Assembly (NCBI GenBank): GCA_900549885.1
Contig: URQA01000070.1
Span: 1-12,709, forward strand
Origin: an uncultured Eubacteriales bacterium
GTDB taxonomy: Bacteria > Bacillota > Clostridia > Oscillospirales > Oscillospiraceae
Direction of reading: 5' to 3'
Length of the DNA stretch: 12,709 bases
The position numbers and the translations under genes are program-made. Of the stretch, positions 1 to 5,026 are shown one piece after another. Under the pieces are notes generated by a model, which was not told where the DNA came from, made no database searches, and saw only the letters and a list, made by a program, of their open reading frames with translations. Each line of letters begins with the position of its first letter. Position 1 is the stretch's first letter.

Positions 1-1
1 T

Positions 2-64
2 GGGATCCTGGGGGTTCTGGGAGTGACCCAAAGGATTTTGGAGTTGGCTGTGGGTCTGAAATAA
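2..64 (+). CDS. Possible 3' end of an upstream gene (partial)
   Basis: A frame open from the left edge reads GILGVLGVTQRILELAVGLK and ends at a TAA (62-64). The codons (ATC, CTG, GTG, ACC) fit the rest of the window, and the residues would form a hydrophobic or amphipathic helix, as at the end of a membrane-associated protein. Only 20 residues are visible, so the family cannot be named. The frame starting at base 1 is also open, to 168, and competes with this reading. A 7-bp hairpin without a T-run (87-105) follows. Confidence 0.3.
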   Translation, partial: GILGVLGVTQRILELAVGLK

Positions 65-174
65 CAATAAAAACAATTCTGGCAAAAGGGGGAGACATTC
101 CCCCTCCACTACCGAGACCGGAAATAGGACATCGGGATAACAAAGACCCCAGTAACTACCTGAACTAGGGATAG

Positions 175-435
175 ATGGGACAGCCCCAATTGGCATTTCT
201 TAATACAGGGGGATTAACGGAGAACCCTGCTAGGGGTAAAATAGAACTGCCGAGATAACAAGTGCGGCAGGGATAGGGAGTTGCAGATCCCTATAATATT
301 TACACCCACTTGTTAGATGATACCAGAGCAAAGGAGATTGACAAGCTATCTGGGATTGATAAGTTTATTTCATCGGAACCGGAAACAGGGAGCGCCGTTG
401 TGATTCCCTTCCCGGAGAGGGGAAAGGCGATCTGA
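175..435 (+). pseudogene. Decayed coding fragments resembling a tyrosine integrase
   Basis: One frame (codons starting at 175, 178 and so on) has two coding-like stretches broken by stops at 256-258 and 274-276. The first (175-255) contains ENPARGKIELPR, which resembles the NP..G..LP linker before the catalytic domain of tyrosine recombinases. The second (277-432) contains DPYNIYTHLLDDTRAKEIDKL, which resembles the end of such recombinases, where the nucleophilic Tyr sits in a Y-[ST]-H motif followed by a charged helix. The central catalytic part with the Arg/His residues is missing. I read this as the leftovers of an integrase after an internal deletion and nonsense mutations. The resemblance is to short motifs only, so the assignment is tentative. 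Confidence 0.35.
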
Positions 436-442
436 TGGGGAG

Positions 443-486
443 AGGCCCGGCGGTCTGGGAGAGGCTGCCGGGCCTTACCTTATTTT
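443..486 (+). terminator. Possible rho-independent terminator
   Basis: The 9-bp perfect arms AGGCCCGGC (443-451) and GCCGGGCCT (467-475) extend inwards by weaker pairs. They are followed by a T-rich stretch (TACCTTATTTTT) on the plus strand. It lies just after the stop of the integrase-like fragment at 435, as expected for the original gene's terminator. Confidence 0.5.
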
Positions 487-554
487 TAACGCTGCTACGA
501 TGGGAGTAGGTGGTGAGCCTTGGGGATAGATGGGAGGATAGGAGCAAGAAAGCC

Positions 555-583
555 TTGATAAATGGGACTGTTTGTGATAGATT
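555..583 (+). promoter_or_regulatory. Possible promoter overlapping a shortened HrcA half-site
   Basis: TTGATA (555-560) and TAGATT (578-583) are 17 bp apart and resemble -35 and -10 boxes. The -10 runs into TTAGCACTC (582-590), the exact left half of a CIRCE element. A transcript from here would run only to the terminator at 715-751. Confidence 0.3.
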
Positions 584-595
584 AGCACTCGCTAA
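582..595 (+). promoter_or_regulatory. Shortened CIRCE-like (HrcA) site
   Basis: TTAGCACTC followed directly by GCTAA. A complete CIRCE is TTAGCACTC-N9-GAGTGCTAA. This copy keeps the whole left half and the last five bases of the right half, as if 13 internal bases had been lost. It lies 190 bp upstream of the perfect CIRCE at 772-798. Confidence 0.4.
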
Positions 596-697
596 ACCGA
601 TGGACCCATACAGGTCAAGGATATACTGTTGGCCCAGTCGCTTGAAGAGCAACGGATCCGGGACGAACAGGCCCTACGAGACTTTCAATCCCAATGA
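596..697 (+). pseudogene. Coding-like fragment, unidentified
   Basis: Between a TAA (593-595) and a TGA (695-697) one frame reads as a strongly hydrophilic helix, ending DILLAQSLEEQRIRDEQALR followed by DFQSQ. There is no ATG or ribosome binding site in this frame, and stops lie directly upstream. It looks like the 3' end of a lost gene rather than a working small ORF. The family is not recognised. Confidence 0.25.
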
Positions 698-714
698 TGG
701 GAAATAGACGACTT

Positions 715-751
715 CAGAACAGCCGCTGAAAAAAGCGGCTGTTCTGTTTTT
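715..751 (+). terminator. Strong rho-independent terminator
   Basis: A 13-bp perfect stem, CAGAACAGCCGCT (715-727) with AGCGGCTGTTCTG (734-746), has a six-base loop and is followed by TTTTT (747-751). It separates the decayed region from the CIRCE-controlled gene. Confidence 0.9.
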
Positions 752-771
752 GGAGAAGGCATTTAAGGGAG

Positions 772-798
772 TTAGCACTCAATGGGTGTGAGTGCTAA
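772..798 (+). promoter_or_regulatory. CIRCE element (HrcA operator)
   Basis: TTAGCACTC (772-780), nine spacer bases, then GAGTGCTAA (790-798). This matches the full consensus of the inverted repeat bound by the heat-shock repressor HrcA, which normally controls groESL and the hrcA-grpE-dnaK operons. Here it precedes the membrane-protein gene starting at 879. I could not place the cognate promoter with confidence; TTCACA (812-817) with CACAAT (836-841) at 18-bp spacing is one weak candidate. Confidence 0.93.
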
Positions 799-878
799 TA
801 TTTACGATCTATTCACAGAAACAAGCAGGTTTGGACACAATCTGGCAGTATCCTTAAAAAAGAAAGGAAGTGCTCACA

Positions 879-1412
879 ATGAGAAAAACGATTTACCGTG
901 GATTGTGGGGCGTGGCCGGTGTTCTCCTGATGATAGCAGGGGTCTTGTGCATGATATGGGAAGAGGCGGCGCTAGCCTCCCTGGCGGCGATTTTAGGTGT
1001 GGTGATGCTGGTATCCGGTGTGGTGGATATCTTTATCTTCTGTGGGGCTAAAAACAGGATGTATGGAGCTGGTTGGTTTCTAATGGATGGCATCTTGACG
1101 GTAATCCTGGCGCTATTCATCCTCTTTAATCAAGTGTTTACCATGCTGACACTGCCTTTTGTCTTTGGTATGTGGCTGGTGTGCACTGGGATTACCCGGT
1201 TCGTCAACTCTTTTGATCTCCAGCGGGCCGGCGTGCGGGGCTGGGGTTGGTTTACCGTTCTGGGCTTGCTGTTGATTGCAGCGGGTGTCATCTCCTTCCT
1301 GGACCCAGTGGCAGGAGCGGTGGCTCTTGGCGCAGTGCTGGGTGTCACCCTGATCCTAGAAGGGGTTGCCTCAATCCTCCGTGCCTGCTTTGCCGGCCGC
1401 TTCTGGATGTGA
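879..1412 (+). CDS. DUF308/HdeD-like six-helix membrane protein
   Basis: A 177-residue protein that is almost entirely membrane-embedded, with about six hydrophobic segments near residues 7-26, 31-55, 64-83, 89-109, 122-141 and 144-168. The three pairs of helices with glycine-rich repeats (GVLLMIAGVL, LLLIAAGVISFLDP) are typical of the DUF308/HdeD family, whose E. coli founder HdeD is linked to acid stress. The molecular function is unknown. I chose the ATG at 879 over the GTG at 870 because GAAAGGAAG lies eight bases before it, and MRKTIYRG starts the first helix cleanly. It stands alone: a terminator and a CIRCE site lie upstream and a terminator lies directly downstream. The CIRCE implies HrcA (heat or misfolding stress) control. 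Confidence 0.85.
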   Translation: MRKTIYRGLWGVAGVLLMIAGVLCMIWEEAALASLAAILGVVMLVSGVVDIFIFCGAKNRMYGAGWFLMDGILTVILALFILFNQVFTMLTLPFVFGMWLVCTGITRFVNSFDLQRAGVRGWGWFTVLGLLLIAAGVISFLDPVAGAVALGAVLGVTLILEGVASILRACFAGRFWM

Positions 1413-1428
1413 CCACCTCATATGACAA

Positions 1429-1462
1429 AAGCGCCCCGGCGGGAGATTCCGCCGGGGCGCTT
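1429..1462. terminator. Bidirectional terminator between convergent genes
   Basis: A 14-bp perfect stem, AAGCGCCCCGGCGG (1429-1442) with CCGCCGGGGCGCTT (1449-1462), and a six-base loop. The AAAA at 1427-1430 gives a U-run for the minus-strand amylase gene. On the plus strand only a short TT follows, so it is stronger for the minus strand. Confidence 0.85.
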
Positions 1463-1474
1463 CCTGTCTCATCA

Positions 1475-2788
1475 TCACCGCTCACACCGCCAGAAGGCCA
1501 CGCTGTACGGGGGAAGTTCGCTGCCTCCACCGAAGTCGTGGTTCTTTCCTGTGAGCAGGTCCACCGCCCGGCCGCAGCCGGCGTCAAAATGGGCGGTGTA
1601 GGGTTGGCTGTCGGCGTTGACCACCACCAGCACCCGCTCTCCCTCCACCTGCCGCTGGAAGATATATTGCCGGTTGGTGAGCAGCACTTCCCGATAGTCC
1701 CCTTGGCATAGAGCCTGGCTCTTCCGCCGGGCTTTCGCCATGGCGGCAATTTGGCCTGTGAGGCGATTCCACTCCGGCTGGGGGAAGCAAGGGCGGAGGT
1801 TAGCGTCGCTGCCAGGGGCCTTTCTCCCTTCCGCGCCCCACTCACTGCCGTAGTAGATACAGGGGATGCCTGGCATGCCAAAGAGCAGGCCGTATAGCAG
1901 GGGGAGATGATTGCGGTCTAGGAGGATGCTGGCGGCCCGGGTGACGTCATGATTGTCCACAAAGGACAACAGGTGTTTGCCCTGGTAGAGGCACCAGGAC
2001 TCACTGCCGAACTGGCGTTTTAGGCTATAGGCGATCTCAAAAAGGTTTAAATCATTAAGACTGGAGTAAAGGCCCTTGTAGCATTCGTAGTTGGTGCAGC
2101 TGTGGCACATCTGGTCGTTTACCCATTGGTTGTAGTCTCCATGGAGGACTTCCCCCACCAGAAAAAAGTCAGGTTTGATACTCTGGGTGAATTGACGCAG
2201 CCTGGTCAGGAATCCTTTGTCCAGGCAGTAGGCCACATCTAGCCGCAGACCATCGATGTCGAACTGCTCTACCCAAAACCTGATACAGTCCAGCAGGTAA
2301 TCTGCCATCGCCGAATTTTGCAGGTTAAGCTTTACCAGCTCATAATGGCCTTCCCAGCCCTCGTACCAGAAACCGTCGTTGTAGTTGGAGTTGCCGCCGA
2401 AGTCGATGTAGAACCAGTCCTTGTAGGGGGAGGCCCACTTTTTTTCCTGCACGTCCCGGAAAGCCCAGAAACCCCGGCCCACATGGTTGAACACACCGTC
2501 CAGCACCACACGGATGCCGTGGTCGTGGAGGGTGCGGCAAACCTGGGCGAAGTCCTCATTGGTGCCCAGGCGGGGGTCTATTCGGCAGTAGTCCCGAGTG
2601 TCATAACCATGGCTGTCGCTGTCGAACAGAGGAGAGAGGTAGACTGCATTGGCCTCCAACTGCTGGATATGCTCTGCCCAGTCCCCGATTTTGCCGATGC
2701 GGTGGGCCTGAATACCATCGTTAATCCACGGCGCACCGCAGAAGCCCAGGGGATAAATCTGATAAAAAACGCTTTCCTCCGCCCACAT
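1475..2788 (-). CDS. GH13 alpha-amylase-family glycoside hydrolase
   Basis: A 437-residue cytoplasmic enzyme (no signal peptide) of the (beta/alpha)8 alpha-amylase family, probably acting on maltodextrins or related alpha-glucosides. The conserved regions are all present: DGVFNH (97-102), GLRLDVA with nucleophile Asp184, VGEV with acid/base Glu213, and FVDNHD (276-281) with the transition-state Asp281. A beta-sandwich C-terminal domain follows from about residue 360. There is no N-terminal CBM34 domain as in neopullulanases or cyclomaltodextrinases, so the exact specificity is open. The start at MWAEESVFYQIYP has AAGGGG nine bases upstream; the in-frame ATG at 2809 has no such site. No sugar transporter or regulator gene adjoins it. 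Confidence 0.9.
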   Translation of the reverse strand: MWAEESVFYQIYPLGFCGAPWINDGIQAHRIGKIGDWAEHIQQLEANAVYLSPLFDSDSHGYDTRDYCRIDPRLGTNEDFAQVCRTLHDHGIRVVLDGVFNHVGRGFWAFRDVQEKKWASPYKDWFYIDFGGNSNYNDGFWYEGWEGHYELVKLNLQNSAMADYLLDCIRFWVEQFDIDGLRLDVAYCLDKGFLTRLRQFTQSIKPDFFLVGEVLHGDYNQWVNDQMCHSCTNYECYKGLYSSLNDLNLFEIAYSLKRQFGSESWCLYQGKHLLSFVDNHDVTRAASILLDRNHLPLLYGLLFGMPGIPCIYYGSEWGAEGRKAPGSDANLRPCFPQPEWNRLTGQIAAMAKARRKSQALCQGDYREVLLTNRQYIFQRQVEGERVLVVVNADSQPYTAHFDAGCGRAVDLLTGKNHDFGGGSELPPYSVAFWRCER

Positions 2789-2813
2789 ATGGATGCGCCC
2801 CTTGCTCATTTAG

Positions 2814-2825
2814 GTTGCGGGCAAC
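2814..2825. promoter_or_regulatory. Short palindrome in the amylase leader
   Basis: GTTGC-GG-GCAAC lies between the amylase promoter and its start codon. The position would suit a repressor operator, but 12 bp is short and no cognate regulator is nearby. Confidence 0.2.
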
Positions 2826-2854
2826 GGCTTTGGACCGATATCACCGCAATTAAT

Positions 2855-2883
2855 ATCATACTCTATTTGATTACATCTGGCAA
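2855..2883 (-). promoter_or_regulatory. Sigma-A-type promoter for the amylase gene
   Basis: Read on the minus strand, TTGCCA (2883-2878) and TATGAT (2860-2855) are separated by exactly 17 bp. Each matches its consensus in five of six positions. The predicted start of transcription leaves a leader of about 60 bases. Confidence 0.65.
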
Positions 2884-2937
2884 ACGAAAAAAGAGGATTG
2901 CACTAGGCTGGGAACAGATTAGGCAAGAGGTGGGAAA

Positions 2938-2968
2938 CTGACAGTGGATATCTGGTTCTGGATATGAT
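2938..2968 (+). promoter_or_regulatory. Possible promoter for the phosphatase gene
   Basis: CTGACA (2938-2943) and TATGAT (2963-2968) are each five of six matches, but the 19-bp spacing is longer than ideal. Confidence 0.3.
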
Positions 2969-3025
2969 ACACTCGGGAAGGTAAAAATCCTAAGTGTAAT
3001 CAGGCAGAGAAGAAGGGGGAATACA

Positions 3026-3478
3026 ATGAAACGAATTTTATTTGTCTGCCACGGCAACATTTGCAGGAGTCCCATGGCGGAATATATCATGAAGGACTTG
3101 GTCCGGCGGGCAGGGGCAGAGAATCAAATTTCCATCCGTTCTGCGGCCACTAGTGCGGAGGAGTTGGGGAATCCCGTCTATTTACCTGCCCGACAGACCC
3201 TAACCAGACATGGCGTGCCCTACGGAAATCATTGTGCCCGGCGGCTGACTGCACAGGATTATAGCGCCTATGATCTGTTCATCGGCATGGATAAAGCCAA
3301 TATGCGCAATATGTGCCGAATACTGGGGGGAGACCCCGAAGGTAAGGTTCATCTGTTGCTGGACTATGCCGGACGTCCCGGGCAGGAGGTGGCCGATCCC
3401 TGGTATACCGGAGATTTTGAGACCACATACCGGGACGTTTTGGAGGGGTGCCGCGGGCTGCTGGACCAGTTGCTGTAG
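3026..3478 (+). CDS. Low-molecular-weight protein-tyrosine phosphatase
   Basis: A 150-residue protein of the typical length for the LMW-PTP/ArsC-like fold. The phosphate loop is at the N-terminus as VCHGNICRSP, with nucleophile Cys8 and Arg14 (C-X5-R), and the general acid Asp124 sits in DPWYTGDF. In Firmicutes such enzymes remove phosphate from tyrosine or arginine of regulatory proteins; the substrate cannot be read from the sequence. AAGGGGG lies just before the ATG. It is monocistronic, divergent from the amylase gene and convergent with the Spo0A-effector gene. I see no tyrosine kinase or capsule gene nearby. Related arsenate reductases would be the main alternative, but the DPWYTGDF motif favours a phosphatase. 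Confidence 0.93.
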   Translation: MKRILFVCHGNICRSPMAEYIMKDLVRRAGAENQISIRSAATSAEELGNPVYLPARQTLTRHGVPYGNHCARRLTAQDYSAYDLFIGMDKANMRNMCRILGGDPEGKVHLLLDYAGRPGQEVADPWYTGDFETTYRDVLEGCRGLLDQLL

Positions 3479-3483
3479 CAAAA

Positions 3484-3519
3484 GCCCCTGCTGTGGGAGG
3501 CCAGGTCCGCAGCAGGGGC
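3484..3519 (-). terminator. Terminator of the XRE/Spo0A-effector operon
   Basis: A 10-bp perfect stem, GCCCCTGCTG (3484-3493) with CAGCAGGGGC (3510-3519). On the minus strand it is followed by TTTT, so it ends transcripts of the gene at 3528. On the plus strand no U-run follows, though it may still protect the phosphatase mRNA 3' end. Confidence 0.75.
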
Positions 3520-3527
3520 AGATAGGT

Positions 3528-3845
3528 TCAGGTTGAGGACTCCATGAGAATAGCTAGAAACTGGGAGACCGTAGGCCGTTCGGAGACGGAGCGCCGGGCC
3601 AGTGTGCCCAGATAAGTGGGGTTGACTTGGAAGGATAGGTTCACCACGGTGCGAAGGTCCCGCTCTACAGTGCGCCAGGAGGTATTGTGGTGCTTAGCCA
3701 CGACGGGGTAGAGGGATTTTGTCACCTGAAGTAGAGCCATCGGGTCGTTTTGAAGCAGTTCCAGACAGGTGAGTAGAAAGTGAAAGCCCTTATAGTTGGG
3801 AGTGATGCCCAGGCAGAGCAGCAGCTTACGCCAGCGGTCTATCAT
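3528..3845 (-). CDS. Stand-alone Spo0A C-terminal (effector) domain protein
   Basis: A 105-residue protein made up solely of a domain resembling the DNA-binding half of Spo0A, the master regulator of sporulation. Features in the same order as in Spo0A are GITPNYKGF (13-21, like GVPAHIKGY), LLQVTKSLYPVVAKHHNTSW (38-57, like LLGSITKVLYPDIAKKFNTT), the VER of the recognition helix (60-62), and RPTVSQFLAIL (90-100, like KPTNSEFIAMV). There is no receiver domain, so it cannot be phosphorylated as Spo0A is. Its start overlaps the stop of the XRE gene (ATGA, 3842-3845), and AAAGGAGG lies within the end of that gene, so the two are translationally coupled. It may bind 0A-like boxes as a partner, competitor or target-specific regulator; this is inference. 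Confidence 0.85.
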   Translation of the reverse strand: MIDRWRKLLLCLGITPNYKGFHFLLTCLELLQNDPMALLQVTKSLYPVVAKHHNTSWRTVERDLRTVVNLSFQVNPTYLGTLARRSVSERPTVSQFLAILMESST

Positions 3846-4204
3846 TTTGATTCCTCCTTTCTATTACCCAGAATGCGTTGCCACACATTTACAGTGTCCT
3901 GGAGCCAGCATAGTATGTCGTTCCGATCTCGGTTGGAGAGCTGAACAAACCATTCGGCCCGTTCCAGGATGTAGGGCAGCAGTTTCGCACCCTCCCAAGT
4001 AAGCTCCTCGGATAGCAAGGCCGGAGCTGGTAGACCTAAGTTCCGAGCAATTATATCCAGCGTGTCCAGACGGACGGCAGATTTTTTGGCTTCGATGGCC
4101 TGGATGGTGGACTTGGTCACCCCTAGCTTCTCGGAGAAAACCGCTTGACTTTTTGGGCCCCGAAGCAGGATGAGGTTTTTCGACAAATTCTCCTTTAGTT
4201 CCAC
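3842..4204 (-). CDS. XRE-family helix-turn-helix regulator
   Basis: A 120-residue protein. Residues about 7-64 form an XRE/Cro-type HTH (SQAVFSEKLGVTKSTIQAIE, then KKSAVRLDTLDIIARNLGL). The remaining 55 residues are helical (ERAEWFVQLSNRDRNDILCW) and are not a known sensor domain, so they may serve dimerisation or contact with the downstream protein. It starts with GTG at 4204, preceded by AAGGAGGA at good spacing. It is the first gene of a two-gene operon with the Spo0A-effector protein (4-bp overlap). A palindrome over its promoter and ribosome binding site suggests autoregulation, and its own 5' coding end contains a 0A-box sequence. Confidence 0.88.
   Translation of the reverse strand: MELKENLSKNLILLRGPKSQAVFSEKLGVTKSTIQAIEAKKSAVRLDTLDIIARNLGLPAPALLSEELTWEGAKLLPYILERAEWFVQLSNRDRNDILCWLQDTVNVWQRILGNRKEESK
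4177..4187 (-). promoter_or_regulatory. 0A-box-like sequence inside the XRE gene start
   Basis: Minus-strand TTTGTCGAAAA contains the Spo0A-binding consensus TTTGTCGAA. It lies within codons 6-10 of the XRE gene, just downstream of its promoter. Shorter TGTCGAA matches occur by chance in other genes of the window; only this one extends to ten bases. Confidence 0.45.
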
Positions 4205-4214
4205 AAAAATTCCT

Positions 4215-4233
4215 CCTTATAGACATTATAAGG
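4215..4233. promoter_or_regulatory. Palindromic operator over the XRE promoter and SD
   Basis: CCTTATA (4215-4221), five bases, then TATAAGG (4227-4233): a perfect 7-bp inverted repeat. On the minus strand it covers the -10-like TATAAT (4230-4225) and the start of the AAGGAGG ribosome binding site. This is the usual place for an XRE autoregulatory operator. No convincing -35 box is seen. Confidence 0.5.
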
Positions 4234-4362
4234 GAAATTAAGGGGACGGTGGGGCCTGAAAGGCCGACCAACCGGGCCGGAGTTTCGGCCGCGCTTTTTC
4301 CAAGCCCGCTGCAGTCGCTACACCTGCCTGGCCAGGGAGGGGGGCAGACACGGGGTGGATGA

Positions 4363-4411
4363 AAAACGCCCCTTTTCCCATTGCATGGTAACGATGGGAA
4401 AGAGGCGTTTT
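4363..4411 (-). terminator. Second hairpin downstream of the sigma-factor operon
   Basis: Arms at 4363-4381 and 4394-4411 form an imperfect stem of about 18 bp with one bulge. On the minus strand it is followed by TTTTT. It is either a back-up terminator for the operon ending at 4547 or the end of a short independent RNA. Confidence 0.6.
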
Positions 4412-4454
4412 GAGACAGAACAGGGAAAACCTTGAAAAAGATAGGACAAATAGA

Positions 4455-4487
4455 AAAAGGACCCGCCGAAAATCGGCGGGTCCTTTT
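4455..4487 (-). terminator. Terminator of the sigma-factor operon
   Basis: A 15-bp perfect stem, 4455-4469 with 4473-4487, around GGACCCGCCGA, with a three-base loop and A/T ends on both sides. The minus strand continues as TTTTTCTATTT. It lies about 60 bases past the stop of the secreted-protein gene. The symmetry lets it work in both directions. Confidence 0.9.
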
Positions 4488-4546
4488 GGCATTGGACCAC
4501 AGGTGCGAGAAGTGAGATTTCGCACTTGATAGCCCAGGGCAGAGGG

Positions 4547-4963
4547 TTAGTCGGCTACGACGGTTTCAGTCGTAATGGTCTGAGTCTCGGAGTCGTTGCC
4601 TACCCAGGCGGTCACGGTAGCCACAGCCCGGTAGACATTGCCGCTAGTTGCAGATGTAGAGCCAGTTACTCGGCAATATGGCCCATTGCTACTGGAACTC
4701 CAAGTGTCCACAGTTTTCCAGAAGAACAGCAGGAATTGTTCTTGAATTTCCACAGAAACTTCAGTTTTTGTAGCATCTTCATAGGCTTGAACCCACGCGC
4801 TGACTGACGCAGTAGAATTGTTGATGTTGAGGGAACAACGGCCATATGAAATATGCTCCATATAAGGCATTACATCGCTACTTGTGGCATAGGAAGAAGA
4901 AACAATAGACATAAATAATACTGTAGCCAATAGAATCGATAGACACTTCTTTATTTTGTGCAT
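4547..4963 (-). CDS. Small secreted protein of unknown function
   Basis: A 138-residue protein with a clear signal peptide: MHKIKK, a hydrophobic core LSILLATVLFMSIV, and a likely cleavage site after SYA (residue 26). The mature part is Ser/Thr-rich with alternating beta-strand pattern (SVSAWVQAYE, VEIQEQFLLFFW, YRAVATVTAWVG) and two cysteines (43 and 97) that could form a disulfide. It resembles the short secreted beta-sandwich proteins common in gut Clostridia, but I do not recognise a named family with confidence. It is the last gene of the sigma/DUF4367 operon and lies 63 bases after the DUF4367 stop. Its very strong AGGAGGTGATT ribosome binding site is buried in a hairpin (4965-5011), so translation is probably controlled. 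Confidence 0.8.
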   Translation of the reverse strand: MHKIKKCLSILLATVLFMSIVSSSYATSSDVMPYMEHISYGRCSLNINNSTASVSAWVQAYEDATKTEVSVEIQEQFLLFFWKTVDTWSSSSNGPYCRVTGSTSATSGNVYRAVATVTAWVGNDSETQTITTETVVAD

Positions 4964-4964
4964 A

Positions 4965-5011
4965 AAATCACCTCCTTTCTAGTGAATGTAACGAAAGAAA
5001 GAAGGTGATTT
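4965..5011 (-). promoter_or_regulatory. Hairpin masking the ribosome binding site
   Basis: In the minus-strand RNA, AAAUCACCUUCUUUCU (5011-4996) can pair over 16 bp with AGAAAGGAGGUGAUUU (4980-4965). There are fifteen Watson-Crick pairs and one G-U, and a 15-base loop (4995-4981). The entire Shine-Dalgarno sequence is within the stem, which ends one base before the AUG. At the single non-palindromic position the plus-strand RNA would have a C-A mismatch, so the fold is better in the coding direction. Confidence 0.65.
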
Positions 5012-5026
5012 GAGACAAGTCAGTTA

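Larger units (their letters stand above)
4205..4546. other. Gene-free stretch with terminator hairpins
   Basis: There is no credible gene on either strand: the open frames lack ribosome binding sites and have protein compositions unlike real genes. It contains the XRE promoter/operator at one end, two long hairpins (4363-4411 and 4455-4487) that end transcription from the sigma-factor operon, and a weak 5-bp hairpin followed by CTTTTT (4275-4299, plus strand). Confidence 0.6.

Noticed and set aside
87..105. AGGGGGA-GACAT-TCCCCCT hairpin as a terminator
   Set aside because: Stable 7-bp stem but no T-run on either side, so it is not called as a terminator.
365..707. Short open frames on both strands in the decayed region
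   Set aside because: No SD, no recognisable domain, and they overlap terminator or regulatory structures.
2318..2941. Long plus-strand open frame (207 codons) opposite the amylase gene
   Set aside because: It lies mostly antisense to the GH13 coding sequence, which has all catalytic motifs; its own translation has no family motif and no ribosome binding site.
4275..4299. GGCCG/CGGCC hairpin followed by CTTTTT on the plus strand
   Set aside because: Only a 5-bp stem and no plus-strand gene upstream to terminate.
4238..4525. Minus-strand open frame in the gap upstream of the XRE gene
   Set aside because: It runs through two terminator hairpins and has no ribosome binding site, so it is taken as non-coding.
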